A stretch of 64,000 nucleotides of DNA, from positions 62,001 to 126,000 of the forward strand of contig OZ249404.1 in NCBI GenBank assembly GCA_965235075.1, given 5' to 3'. This document shows positions 1 to 8,851 of this stretch, piece after piece; positions within the stretch are counted from its first letter, which is position 1, and the number at the start of each line of letters is the position of its first letter. The notes below the pieces were generated by a model that saw only the letters and a program-made list of their open reading frames with translations, searched no databases and was not told the DNA's origin. A program made the position numbers and the translations under genes. The DNA is from Fontibacterium medardense (GTDB lineage Bacteria; Pseudomonadota; Alphaproteobacteria; Pelagibacterales; Pelagibacteraceae).

Positions 1-2150
1 GTAATGTAGAATCTTTTCCAAATGATGCTTTAAGTTTATTGCAAAAAACTCCTAATAGTATTGTTGTTAATAAAAAGATCTTTGAGACATTAAATTTAAA
101 AACCAATGATATTGTTTATATAAAGCAGTCCCCATTTAAAGTTGTTGGTTACGTTGAAACCGTACCAGATCTTGGTAGAGCTTTATTATTTGGCGATTTT
201 GCAATTGTTAACACTAATTCATTTTTAAAATTAAACATAAATACCTTAGGAAGTTTTATTAATTATGAGTACAGGCTTAAAGCGTTCAATGAATCTTTAA
301 ATATTAAAGATCAGGTAACAAATCTTACTAAAAAATACCCATCTTATAGCGTTCGTTTTCCTGAAAATTCATCAAATAATTTAAAAAAGTTAATTGATAA
401 TTTTTCTCAGTTTCTTTCTTTAGTTTCTATTAGTGCAATGCTGATTGCAGGAATTGGTATTTCAAACACACTTATTTCTTTTATTAATCAAAAAAATATT
501 AGCATTGCTATTATGAAGTCACTTGGATTTACTTCAAACATAATTAAAAAAATATTTTATTTTGAAATCTTTACAGTACTTTTTTCAATCTCAATTCTCT
601 CATATTTATTAGCAGTTTTAAGTGTTCCACTCGTTAATGTTTTTTTATCAAAAACTTTAGGAATAGCTGTACACAGTGAGTTTGTTTTAAAGAATTTTCT
701 CAAAGTATTTTTAAGTGGATTTTTAGTTGTTGTTATTTTTTGTCTTCCGACAATTTCTGCAATTCAGCAAATTAAACCGAGCAGTTTATTTAGAAATGTA
801 TTTCAAGCTTGTGATTTTTATTTTAATAAAAAAAATATCTCTTTAATTATTTTATCAATAGTTGCTCTTATTCTTTTATTTGCATTAGACAGTCAAAAAC
901 CTCTCTATACCATAGGATACTTTTTTATATTTTTTCTTATCTGCTTTACGCTTTATTCTTTATCTAGAATTATTATTTTTTATTTGAGAAAAATTAAATT
1001 TATAGATTTCTTACCTCTTCGCCTTGCAGTTAAAAATATAACAAATCCTAAAACAATATTTCCAATTACAGTTCTATCTTTAGGATTGGGGGTTACTTTA
1101 TTATTATCCTTAACTTTAGTCGGTTATAATTTTAAAAAGGAAGTTGAAAAATCAATACCAGAAATAGCTCCAGATTATTTTTTCGTCAGCATCCAAGACA
1201 CTGAAAAAGATAAATTTGTAAAGTATCTTAAAAATAATGATCCAAACACTTTAATTGATATGATGCCAATTGTTTCAGCCTCAGTAACCAAGATAAATAA
1301 AAAAGATCCTTTAACTTACATTAAATCAACTAATGATTCATATTGGGTTTTAGAAAGAGATAGAAGAATATCTTGGTCTGACACACCACCAAAAGATAAT
1401 CCAATTACCGAAGGTAAGTGGTTTGATAATAATTCAAAAGAAATGCAAATTTCTTTAGATGCTAAAGTTGCAAAGGATTTAGATATTAAACTCAATGATA
1501 CTTTGAGTTTAAAAATTTATGGAAGGGATGTTGAAGGTAAAGTTGTAAACTTTAGAAAAGTTGATTATCGAGATTTATCTATAAATTTTGTCATTCTTAT
1601 TAATACAAAATTTGCAGTGAATATTCCCCATGAATACATAGCAACTGCAAAATTTAGTAGTGCCATTAATTTTAAAGAGGGAACTTTTTTACAAAATTTT
1701 AAAAACATTTCAGCTATTAAAGTTTCAAATTATCTTGGAAAGATTACTGAAATTGTTAATAAAATATTTATAGCAGTTACAGTGATATCGTCCGTTGCTG
1801 TTATCATTGGATTAATGGTTATTTCATCTGCAGTTATTGTACAGGCAAGACTTGGAATTTATCAAAATTTAATCTTTAAAATTTTAGGCATTAATACAAA
1901 TAATTTAATCTCAGCGAGCGTTATTGAGTTTTTAATTACATTTTTCTCAATTGTTTTAATTGCCTTACTGTTTTCAGTTGGTGTTTCTTATTTTGTAATT
2001 GAATCTATCTTTAGATTAAGTTGGAGTTTAGAGATTGTTAATTCTGCGTTAGTTCTATTATTAATTGGAATTCTTACAGTTGTGTTGATTTTGTTTAATA
2101 ACTATAGATTTTTAAGTCCAAAAGTTTATCCATTAGTTAGAAACGAATAA
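1..2150 (+). CDS. ABC transporter permease, FtsX/YbbP-like (5' end outside window)
   Basis: The reading frame is open to the left edge, so the N-terminus is missing; the first in-window start (TTG at 39) is only a codon inside the gene. The visible 700-odd residues alternate hydrophobic bundles with long soluble stretches, the two-half FtsX layout: three or four spans in the first third, a periplasmic loop, and a last four-span bundle ending near the C-terminus. YbbP-type permeases work with a YbbA-like ATPase in lipid or lipoprotein handling at the inner membrane; the ATPase gene would lie upstream, outside the window. The stop codon is 2 nt from the end of the convergent LysE gene. The family is clear; the substrate is not. 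Confidence 0.85.
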   Translation, partial: NVESFPNDALSLLQKTPNSIVVNKKIFETLNLKTNDIVYIKQSPFKVVGYVETVPDLGRALLFGDFAIVNTNSFLKLNINTLGSFINYEYRLKAFNESLNIKDQVTNLTKKYPSYSVRFPENSSNNLKKLIDNFSQFLSLVSISAMLIAGIGISNTLISFINQKNISIAIMKSLGFTSNIIKKIFYFEIFTVLFSISILSYLLAVLSVPLVNVFLSKTLGIAVHSEFVLKNFLKVFLSGFLVVVIFCLPTISAIQQIKPSSLFRNVFQACDFYFNKKNISLIILSIVALILLFALDSQKPLYTIGYFFIFFLICFTLYSLSRIIIFYLRKIKFIDFLPLRLAVKNITNPKTIFPITVLSLGLGVTLLLSLTLVGYNFKKEVEKSIPEIAPDYFFVSIQDTEKDKFVKYLKNNDPNTLIDMMPIVSASVTKINKKDPLTYIKSTNDSYWVLERDRRISWSDTPPKDNPITEGKWFDNNSKEMQISLDAKVAKDLDIKLNDTLSLKIYGRDVEGKVVNFRKVDYRDLSINFVILINTKFAVNIPHEYIATAKFSSAINFKEGTFLQNFKNISAIKVSNYLGKITEIVNKIFIAVTVISSVAVIIGLMVISSAVIVQARLGIYQNLIFKILGINTNNLISASVIEFLITFFSIVLIALLFSVGVSYFVIESIFRLSWSLEIVNSALVLLLIGILTVVLILFNNYRFLSPKVYPLVRNE

Positions 2151-2152
2151 TT

Positions 2153-2761
2153 TTAAGATTTTAGCAAATAGTAAGCTACAATTATAAACATAATCCCACT
2201 AATTCGATTAAATAATTTTAAAGATTTTTCTTTAAGCAGAAATTTTTTTATTATTTGTCCCAAAATTCCAAACATCGCCAATGTTAAAAATACAGTTGCG
2301 GTAATCATTACCATAATAATCAAACTGGATTTTAACGTTACGTTACTTAGATCAATAAATTGAGGAAATACTAAAAAATAAAATACCATTGGTTTTGGAT
2401 TTGAAAGACAAAGAAAAAACCCAAGACCAAATTGAACCCATAAGTTTTTCTTAATCTTTTGGTCTTTAAATTTAGTTGGTTTTTTTAAAATTAAACTTAA
2501 TCCTAAATAAGCAATATAAATTGCTCCTACAATTCTAATATAGACAAAAATAGGAGTTAATATTTCCTCAAATAAACTAAATGAAAATAATACTGCAGAG
2601 GTGTAGACTAAATCACCAGCAGTTATTCCAGCTGCAAGCAATATACTTGCAATTAAACTATATCGAGTGCTCGTTGATAAAACAGCAAATGCTGCAGGAC
2701 CTGGAATGATTGCAAATATAAATAAAATGATAAAAAAATTAATTATAGTCGCAAGTTCCAT
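2153..2761 (-). CDS. LysE/RhtB family amino-acid exporter
   Basis: A 202-residue inner-membrane protein with about six hydrophobic spans. The N-terminal region has the family pattern (hydrophobic helix, then IPGPAAF around residues 20-26), and the middle has the typical GFFLCLSNPKP segment preceding another helix. Members export amino acids or related metabolites using the proton gradient. The length matches the family norm (about 205). It converges with the FtsX-like permease with a 2 nt gap and is divergent from the flavoprotein at 2787. The exported compound cannot be read from the sequence. Confidence 0.88.
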   Translation of the reverse strand: MELATIINFFIILFIFAIIPGPAAFAVLSTSTRYSLIASILLAAGITAGDLVYTSAVLFSFSLFEEILTPIFVYIRIVGAIYIAYLGLSLILKKPTKFKDQKIKKNLWVQFGLGFFLCLSNPKPMVFYFLVFPQFIDLSNVTLKSSLIIMVMITATVFLTLAMFGILGQIIKKFLLKEKSLKLFNRISGIMFIIVAYYLLKS

Positions 2762-2786
2762 AATAATTTAATAATCTAAATTATTC

Positions 2787-3749
2787 ATGAAGGATATTGC
2801 AATAATTGGCACCGGTTTTTCCGCAGCATCATTTTCTCATTTTTTTAAAAAAGATTTAGATTTTTATGAAAAATCTAGAGGGGTTGGAGGTCGTTGTTCA
2901 ACTAGAAGAGTTGATAATGTTGGTTTATTTGATCATGGGCTACAATATATTAAAAGCCAAGATGAAGAGTTTAAAAAATTCTTAAAAGATTATTGTGTTT
3001 GGAAAGGTGACTTTAAAATATTTCAAAATAATCAGCTGGTGGATGATTTGGGTAAAGAGAGAATAATCCATGAAAATGGAAATAATGCATTAGTTAAAAA
3101 TTTATTTAAGAATAAAAATGTAATGCTTAATAAAGAGTTAAAAAATCTTGAAAAAAAAGGTGATAATTTTCAATTAACATTTAAAGACGATACTCAAGAA
3201 AATTATAAAACAGTCATTATTACAGCTCCTTTTCAACAGGCTTATAATTTAACAAAACAATTTACTGAAAGTTTTTTTTCAAAATTTTATTATTCTATGC
3301 AGCCAAACTTAACGTTGATGGTGGCTTTTAATAAAAGTTTAAACCTTAATTTAAGCGCTATTAGTTTTGAGAATGATGACGTTTTAGGATTTGCTGCTAA
3401 TGAAAATACCAAGAAGAAAGATTTAATTAATAAAGATTTAGAATTATGGACCATTCAGTCCTCATTAAAATATGCAATTAAAAATATCTATGAATATAGA
3501 AATAATAAACCAAATTTAATTGATGAAATGTTAAAGAGTTTTTCTACTAAATTAAAAGTAGATATTAAAAAAGATAATATACAATATTCAGATATTCACG
3601 GTTGGCTTTATGCATATAATCAAAGAGCAGCAGCAACTAATTGTTATTGGGATAAGGATTTAAGACTTGGGATTTGTGGAGATTGGTTTTCAGGTGGAAA
3701 TGCAGCTAATGCTTTTTCAAACGCTAAGCAACTTGCAAAATTAATTTAA
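2787..3749 (+). CDS. Renalase-like FAD-dependent oxidoreductase
   Basis: The protein of 320 residues opens with a Rossmann dinucleotide motif (IIGTGFSAASF, residues 5-15) followed by EKSRGVGGRCSTRR, the arrangement of renalase/amine-oxidase-like flavoproteins. Near the C-terminus the stretch LGICGDWFSGGNAANAFSNA is the second FAD-contact segment of the same fold. Renalase relatives oxidise dihydro-nicotinamide isomers or amines; the substrate here is unknown. The gene ends 1 nt from the convergent phaR stop, so neither has room for its own terminator. The association with PHB genes is positional only. Confidence 0.8.
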   Translation: MKDIAIIGTGFSAASFSHFFKKDLDFYEKSRGVGGRCSTRRVDNVGLFDHGLQYIKSQDEEFKKFLKDYCVWKGDFKIFQNNQLVDDLGKERIIHENGNNALVKNLFKNKNVMLNKELKNLEKKGDNFQLTFKDDTQENYKTVIITAPFQQAYNLTKQFTESFFSKFYYSMQPNLTLMVAFNKSLNLNLSAISFENDDVLGFAANENTKKKDLINKDLELWTIQSSLKYAIKNIYEYRNNKPNLIDEMLKSFSTKLKVDIKKDNIQYSDIHGWLYAYNQRAAATNCYWDKDLRLGICGDWFSGGNAANAFSNAKQLAKLI

Positions 3750-3750
3750 A

Positions 3751-4233
3751 TTACTTTTGGTTTTTAATTCCTTCAACTTCTTTTTTTAATTTATCAATCT
3801 GGGTCATCAAATCATCAATATTTTTTTCATCTTTAGGAGTAGCTGGAGTTGCGCTTTTAGTTTCTGCTTTTTGTCCATAATTAAAAAAATTGAAATCCAT
3901 AAAATTTGGAAACCCTTTTGTAAAAATATTATTTGAATTTGCTGCATTCATTGAATTGGTTAAAAAATCAAACATCATGTTACTTTTTTTATTCTCATTA
4001 AATAAAATAATTTGTTTAAGAATATGAGAGGGAATTAAATTAATACCTGCATTCTCTTTTTCTAAAATTATCTGTGTTAAAATAGAAGAAGTAATGTCAC
4101 TTTGAGTGTCCACATCCACTACTTTAAAATCTAATTCTTTTTTAATTAAAGTTACAATATCATCCAAGGTAATATAAGCGCTCGTCTCAGTGTTATAGAG
4201 TCTACGGTTTGAATATTTTTTAATTTCAATCAT
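3751..4233 (-). CDS. phaR: PHB synthesis repressor PhaR
   Basis: A 160-residue protein whose first 60 residues (IKKYSNRRLYNTETSAYITL, then DLDTQ-like VDVDTQSDIT) are the PhaR DNA-binding N-terminal domain, followed by the short PHB-accumulation domain around residues 60-100 (LTQIILEKENAG, ILKQIILFNE) and a charged, helical tail. In Alphaproteobacteria PhaR represses phasin and its own expression and is titrated by binding nascent PHB granules. The start ATG overlaps the phaC stop in an ATGA junction, so the two are co-translated as phaC-phaR. Candidate operators lie at 6155-6174 and 6244-6254. Confidence 0.93.
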   Translation of the reverse strand: MIEIKKYSNRRLYNTETSAYITLDDIVTLIKKELDFKVVDVDTQSDITSSILTQIILEKENAGINLIPSHILKQIILFNENKKSNMMFDFLTNSMNAANSNNIFTKGFPNFMDFNFFNYGQKAETKSATPATPKDEKNIDDLMTQIDKLKKEVEGIKNQK

Positions 4234-6095
4234 GATTGTTTTACGTATTGACCTGGAGCTTCATATAGTACTTCGAAGTTCTTTGCATTAAGTTCAGATG
4301 GTTTTTTAAATTCCCCAGAATTCACCGCAAGCCATGAAATCCAAATTGGCCACCATGAACCATCCACTTTTTTAGCACTGTTAAACCATTCATCTTGAGT
4401 TTTTCCTTTTTCAAATTTCTTTGTGTAGAAATGAAGTTTGCCAGGTTTGTTTTCTATCCCTTGAATAATACCTGCAATATGACCTGAATTTGCTAATACA
4501 AAATTAACATGAGAATTGTAAGCGTTAAGCCCCTGATAAACTGATCGCCAAGGAGCAATATGATCTTCTGTTGTTGCTACAGAAAATATTGGAGTGTCAA
4601 TTTTTGACAAATCAATTTCTACATCGCCAATTTTATATTTATTTTTAACGACTAAATTATTCAAATACATGCAACGCAAGTATTCTGAGTGCATCTTTTC
4701 AGGAAGTCGCGTTGAGTCAGAGTTCCAGTGAAGCATATCAAATGCAGTGGGTTCATTACCAAGTAAGTAATTATTAACAACATAATTCCAGTATAAATCA
4801 CCAGGTCTTAAAAAATTAAATGCAGCAGCCATATCTTTACCATCAAAGTATCCCGTTTTTTTCATTTGCTGCTCAATACTTGTAATTTGCTCTTCTGTAA
4901 TAAAAATTCCAAGTTCTCCTGGATCTTCAAAATCAATTAAACTTGCAAAATAAGTTGCAGTGGAAATTTTATATTTATTTGGAACAACTTTTAAATAAGC
5001 AAGTGCTAAAGAAGCTAAAGTTCCACCCACACAATACGATGCTATGTTTGCGGCATTAGAACCTGTTTTTTCACAAACAACCCTTAACGCTTCTAACACA
5101 CCATCTTCAATATATTCTTTGAAAGAAATATTTCTTGAACTAGCATCAGGATTTTTCCAAGAAATTAAAAAAGTATTAAACTTTTTATCAACTAAATATT
5201 TCATCATGGATTTTTTTTCATTCAAATCCATAATGTAGTATTTGTTAATAAAAGGCGGGATCACCAACATAGGCTTTGCATACTGTTGATCCGTAGTGCA
5301 ATCATATTGAATAAGTTCAAAGAGATTGTTTTTGAAAATAACTTTACCTTTTGTTGTTGCTAAATTTCTTCCTATTTCAAATTCACCAGCTTTAGATTGT
5401 TGTATAAAAAGTTTATTTGGGTGTTTCTCATAATCTTTTTTATAATTTTCATAACCTTTTGCTAAGTTATTTCCTTTTTCATCTACTGTCTTTTTTAAAA
5501 CTTCTGGATTAGTAAAAGCAAAGTTAGAAGGAGAGAGCGCACTATTTAACTGTTTTAGATAAAATTGCATAATGCGTTTATCTTTAGGATTTTTAAACTC
5601 AACATTTTCAATTAAGTTGTTCATAAAATTTGCACTGATCAAATAAAATTGTTTTATGAAATCAAAAAATAAATTCGTCTTCCATTCCTCATTAGAAAAT
5701 CTTTTGTCAGTTTTTTCTTCAAAGATAACCGGGTTTGCCATTCCACCAGAAGCGCGCGTTACAAAGTAAAAATTTAAATTAGCAATTTGTGAAACCCATT
5801 TATTTAGATTATCAAAATATATATTTGGATGTTGTTGTATTTCAGTTTGAAAATTCTTAAATGACTCCATCATTTTAGTAACGGTTGGAGCAATTAAATT
5901 TGATAAATCGTTGATAGTAAAATTATTACTGTTTTGATTATTAATTGGAAAAGTTGGAAAATTATTTTGGCCTGCACCTAAATTTTTAAATGACTCTACA
6001 TATTGATTATAAATTTTCAGATTATTTTCAAAGACAGTACTTAAATCTTCAAAGTTAATTTTATCTGGACCTTTTTCTTTGTCTTTTTTTGTCAT
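4230..6095 (-). CDS. phaC: Class I polyhydroxyalkanoate synthase
   Basis: This 621-residue enzyme polymerises (R)-3-hydroxyacyl-CoA, mainly 3-hydroxybutyryl-CoA, on the granule surface. It has the N-terminal PhaC domain (about 80-250) and an alpha/beta-hydrolase core. The catalytic triad is visible: Cys355 in the lipase-like box SYCVGG, Asp511 in TTEDHIAPW, and His539 in NSGHIAG. The box normally starts with Gly; here it starts with Ser. The FNFLRPGDLYWNYVV segment near 427-441 is typical. Residues 1-70 are rich in Asn and Gln and poorly conserved, as usual. It is followed directly by phaR with a 4 nt overlap and faces the phasin gene across 197 nt. Confidence 0.95.
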   Translation of the reverse strand: MTKKDKEKGPDKINFEDLSTVFENNLKIYNQYVESFKNLGAGQNNFPTFPINNQNSNNFTINDLSNLIAPTVTKMMESFKNFQTEIQQHPNIYFDNLNKWVSQIANLNFYFVTRASGGMANPVIFEEKTDKRFSNEEWKTNLFFDFIKQFYLISANFMNNLIENVEFKNPKDKRIMQFYLKQLNSALSPSNFAFTNPEVLKKTVDEKGNNLAKGYENYKKDYEKHPNKLFIQQSKAGEFEIGRNLATTKGKVIFKNNLFELIQYDCTTDQQYAKPMLVIPPFINKYYIMDLNEKKSMMKYLVDKKFNTFLISWKNPDASSRNISFKEYIEDGVLEALRVVCEKTGSNAANIASYCVGGTLASLALAYLKVVPNKYKISTATYFASLIDFEDPGELGIFITEEQITSIEQQMKKTGYFDGKDMAAAFNFLRPGDLYWNYVVNNYLLGNEPTAFDMLHWNSDSTRLPEKMHSEYLRCMYLNNLVVKNKYKIGDVEIDLSKIDTPIFSVATTEDHIAPWRSVYQGLNAYNSHVNFVLANSGHIAGIIQGIENKPGKLHFYTKKFEKGKTQDEWFNSAKKVDGSWWPIWISWLAVNSGEFKKPSELNAKNFEVLYEAPGQYVKQS

Positions 6096-6154
6096 TTTAA
6101 CTCTTTAATAATAGCCTAATAATTAGCCTAAGAGTAATAACCTCTATGTGCTTC

Positions 6155-6174
6155 TGCAATATTAATATATTGCA
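6155..6174. promoter_or_regulatory. Candidate PhaR operator, phaC side
   Basis: A perfect inverted repeat TGCAATAT-taat-ATATTGCA sits 60 nt upstream of phaC. It is followed at once by TGCATATGCGAA, so TGCA-type half-sites are clustered here. PhaR proteins are known to bind TGC-rich palindromic DNA, and phaR is the co-transcribed regulator, so autoregulation is the natural reading. The sites are seen; the binding is inferred. Confidence 0.5.
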
Positions 6175-6243
6175 TATGCGAAAGAAAAAAGTCAATAAAA
6201 ACAGTAATTTAGCTTATTTTATGATTTTTAGACTTGAAATATA

Positions 6244-6254
6244 TTGCACTGCAA
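6244..6254. promoter_or_regulatory. Candidate PhaR operator, phasin side
   Basis: The palindrome TTGCA-c-TGCAA is perfect and lies 38 nt before the phasin start, where it could overlap the promoter or early transcript. Phasin repression by PhaR through TGC-rich palindromes is the established arrangement in other Alphaproteobacteria. Confidence 0.55.
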
Positions 6255-6292
6255 CATAAATATACCTCATTAAATAAAACAAGGAGTAAATA

Positions 6293-6748
6293 ATGATGAA
6301 TAACGTAAACAATCCTTTTGAATTCTTTGATTTTCAAAAGATGTTAGCAGCTCTTAAAGTACCAACAGTAGATGGTAATTCTGAGAATTTAATCAATGCT
6401 CAGAAAAAAACTTTAGAAACATTTGCTAATGCATCTAAAGTATTATTTGAAGGCTACAATGCGCTTGCTAAAAAGCAAATAGAAGTACTTAACAAAGCTA
6501 TTTCTAGCGCTAAAGATGCTACTTCTGAATTAGCTAAGGGAAACCCTCAGCAATCAGCTGGTAAATCTATCGAATTGATCCAAGAATCAATCGTAGAAGC
6601 TCAAAATATTGCTACTGATTTCTCTAAAATTGCAGAAAAAACTGCAAAAGAATCTTTTGAAATTCTTAACAAAAGACTTTTAGAAGGTTTAACAGAAATC
6701 AAAAAAGTAATCGAAGACGAAGGCAAAAAAGCTTCAGTTAAAAACTAA
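6293..6748 (+). CDS. Phasin (PHB granule surface protein)
   Basis: A 151-residue, almost entirely helical and Ala/Lys-rich protein of the Phasin_2 type. The start FEFFDFQKMLAALKVP is an amphipathic segment typical of phasins, followed by repeated heptad-like helices through residue 145. Phasins coat PHB granules and control their number and size. A good ribosome site (AAGGAG) lies about 7 nt upstream of tandem ATGs at 6293 and 6296; either could be used. It is divergent from phaC-phaR and has its own candidate PhaR operator. The AGAGGGTTTGGT hairpin downstream separates it from phaB. Confidence 0.92.
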   Translation: MMNNVNNPFEFFDFQKMLAALKVPTVDGNSENLINAQKKTLETFANASKVLFEGYNALAKKQIEVLNKAISSAKDATSELAKGNPQQSAGKSIELIQESIVEAQNIATDFSKIAEKTAKESFEILNKRLLEGLTEIKKVIEDEGKKASVKN

Positions 6749-6770
6749 TACTAGTTTTTAATGAAAATTT

Positions 6771-6816
6771 AGAGGGTTTGGTTCCAAATATCCCCTTATT
6801 TAGACCAAACCACTCT
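6771..6816 (+). terminator. Hairpin after the phasin gene
   Basis: AGAGGGTTTGGT (6771-6782) pairs with ACCAAACCACTCT (6804-6816), giving a 12 bp stem with one bulged A and a 21 nt loop. No U tract follows, so it is a terminator-like or mRNA-stabilising 3' structure rather than a textbook terminator. It could separate high phasin expression from phaBA. Confidence 0.45.
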
Positions 6817-6859
6817 AAAACCCTCGAGAATCTCCCTAGTATTTTAAAAATCCCTTTAG

Positions 6860-6865
6860 TATAAT
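6860..6865 (+). promoter_or_regulatory. -10 like TATAAT upstream of phaB
   Basis: TATAAT stands 34 nt before the phaB ATG, preceded by an AT-rich stretch without a clear -35. A GGGGG ribosome site (about 6887-6891) precedes the start. It suggests that phaB-phaA-hydratase has its own promoter in addition to readthrough from the phasin gene. Confidence 0.35.
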
Positions 6866-6898
6866 TTTCCTCATATTTAATTCATTGGGGGTCAAATA

Positions 6899-7621
6899 AT
6901 GTCCAAAGTTGCTTTAGTTACAGGTGGCACAAGAGGAATCGGCGCAGCAATTGCAAGAAAATTAAAAGAGGATGGTTTTAAAGTTGTTTGCACTTATGTT
7001 GGCAGAGATGAACCTGCTCAAGAATTTAACAAACAAACCGGAATAGAAGTTTTCAAATTTGATGTGGCTTATTTTGAAAGCTGCAAGTCTGCAATTGTTG
7101 AAATTGAAAAAAAATATGGGGATGTAGAAATTGTAATTAATAACGCGGGAATAACTAAAGATCGTTTCTTGCATAAAATGGCACCAGAGGAATGGAATGC
7201 AGTTATTAATACAAATCTAAATTCTCTTTTTAATATTTGCCGAAATGTAATTGAAAAAATGCGAGCTAAAAATTTTGGTAGAATTGTATCTCTAAGTTCA
7301 ATCAATGGATTAAAAGGACAGGTTGGACAAACAAACTATTCAGCTGCAAAAGCGGGTATCATTGGTTTTTCAAAAGCACTAGCATTAGAGAATGCAAATA
7401 AAGGAGTAACGGTTAATGTTATAGCGCCAGGTTACGTAGGCACTGACATGGTTAAAAAAATTGATCCTACAATTTTAAAGGGAATCGTTTCTCAAATTCC
7501 AACTGGAAGATTAGCGGAGCCTACAGAAATTGCCGCCTTGGCAAGTTATTTAGTTAGTGATAAAGCAGGCTTCATTACAGGCGCTACCTTTTCAATTAAT
7601 GGTGGCCAGTACATGCAGTAA
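6899..7621 (+). CDS. phaB: Acetoacetyl-CoA reductase
   Basis: A 240-residue short-chain dehydrogenase of the PhaB/FabG family. The NADPH motif is TGGTRGIG (residues 8-15), NNAGIT is at 81-86, and the catalytic set is Ser134, Tyr147 and Lys151 in the context SINGLKGQVGQTNYSAAK, which is the PhaB rather than generic FabG wording. It reduces acetoacetyl-CoA to (R)-3-hydroxybutyryl-CoA, the PhaC substrate. It is followed after 25 nt by phaA. The C-terminus GGQYMQ is also PhaB-like (family members usually end GG.HM). Confidence 0.93.
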   Translation: MSKVALVTGGTRGIGAAIARKLKEDGFKVVCTYVGRDEPAQEFNKQTGIEVFKFDVAYFESCKSAIVEIEKKYGDVEIVINNAGITKDRFLHKMAPEEWNAVINTNLNSLFNICRNVIEKMRAKNFGRIVSLSSINGLKGQVGQTNYSAAKAGIIGFSKALALENANKGVTVNVIAPGYVGTDMVKKIDPTILKGIVSQIPTGRLAEPTEIAALASYLVSDKAGFITGATFSINGGQYMQ

Positions 7622-7646
7622 CAATAAAAAGGAAAAAATAAATACA

Positions 7647-8843
7647 ATGAGTGATAACGATATAGTCATAACGAGTGCGGTGCGTACAGCAGTTGGTTCT
7701 TTTGGAGGATCATTGTCATCTTTAACAGCTCCACAATTAGGTGCTCACGTAATTAAAAAATCTATAGAAAATTCTGAAATTAAACCTGAAGACGTTGATA
7801 TGGTCTACATGGGACAAGTTTTAACAGCCGGTGCCGGACAAAATCCAGCACGACAAGCTGCAATTCATGCAGGAATTCCAGCAGATAAAACTGCAACAAC
7901 AATTAATCAGGTGTGTGGCTCTGGACTTGCATCTGTTGCGCTGGCTTATAATTCAATCAAGTGTGGTGATGGAAATATTATTATCGCAGGCGGACAAGAA
8001 AGCATGAGTAACTCACCTCATTTTATTAATCTTCGAAATGGCATAAAGATGGGCGATGGTAAAATGCAAGACTCGATGATCATCGACGGTCTTTGGGATA
8101 TTTATAATCAATATCACATGGGTGTTACCGCAGAAAATGTTGCACAAAAATATCAAATTACAAGACAAGACCAAGATGCTTTTGCAGCGGCATCACAAAG
8201 AAAAGCAATTGATGCAATTAAAGCAAAAAAATTTAAAGATGAAATTGTACCCATTACTGTAAAGATGAAAAAAGAAGATGTTATCTTTGATAAGGATGAA
8301 TATCCAAAAGATGGAACAACCGTTGAAAAACTTGCAAACTTAAAACCAGCTTTTAAAAAAGATGGAACGGTCACAGCAGGAAATGCATCAGGAATTAATG
8401 ATGGTGCGGCTGCACTTTGTTTGATGTCAGGCAAAACTGCAAAAGCTAGAGGCATTGAGCCCCTTGCAAAAATTGTATCATGGGCACAGTGTGGAGTTGA
8501 TCCAACTATTATGGGAACAGGTCCAATTCCAGCATCAAAACTAGCTCTTAAAAAAGCAGGTTGGGGTGAAGATGAATTAGATTTAATTGAAGCAAACGAA
8601 GCCTTCGCTGCACAAGCAATTGCGGTGAATAAAGAAATGGGTTGGACCGTTGATAAAGTAAATGTCAATGGAGGAGCCATTGCAATTGGACATCCAATTG
8701 GTGCATCGGGCGCTAGAATTTTAACAACGTTAATTCATGAAATGATTAAAACTCATTCTAAAAGAGGTCTTGCTACCCTTTGTATTGGTGGTGGAATGGG
8801 AATTGCGATGTGTATTGAGCGTAATTTTATTGATCATAAATAA
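7647..8843 (+). CDS. phaA: Acetyl-CoA C-acetyltransferase
   Basis: A 398-residue biosynthetic thiolase condensing two acetyl-CoA into acetoacetyl-CoA, the first PHB step. Catalytic residues are visible: Cys90 in INQVCGSGLAS, His349 in AIAIGHPIGASGARI and Cys379 in LCIGGGMG. I place the start at the ATG at 7647 (MSDNDIVITSAVRTAVG), after an A-rich GGAAAAAA leader; the open frame reaches 90 nt further upstream, but that would overlap phaB and add residues foreign to the family. The hydratase follows after 8 nt. Confidence 0.94.
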   Translation: MSDNDIVITSAVRTAVGSFGGSLSSLTAPQLGAHVIKKSIENSEIKPEDVDMVYMGQVLTAGAGQNPARQAAIHAGIPADKTATTINQVCGSGLASVALAYNSIKCGDGNIIIAGGQESMSNSPHFINLRNGIKMGDGKMQDSMIIDGLWDIYNQYHMGVTAENVAQKYQITRQDQDAFAAASQRKAIDAIKAKKFKDEIVPITVKMKKEDVIFDKDEYPKDGTTVEKLANLKPAFKKDGTVTAGNASGINDGAAALCLMSGKTAKARGIEPLAKIVSWAQCGVDPTIMGTGPIPASKLALKKAGWGEDELDLIEANEAFAAQAIAVNKEMGWTVDKVNVNGGAIAIGHPIGASGARILTTLIHEMIKTHSKRGLATLCIGGGMGIAMCIERNFIDHK

Positions 8844-8851
8844 TCTCCTTC

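Noticed and set aside
7557..7646. Upstream extension of phaA
   Set aside because: It would overlap phaB and adds residues not found in thiolases; the ATG at 7647 fits the family start.
8153..8680. Open frame of 175 codons antisense to phaA
   Set aside because: It is a mirror of the thiolase coding frame, has low-complexity Ser/Ala composition and no ribosome site.
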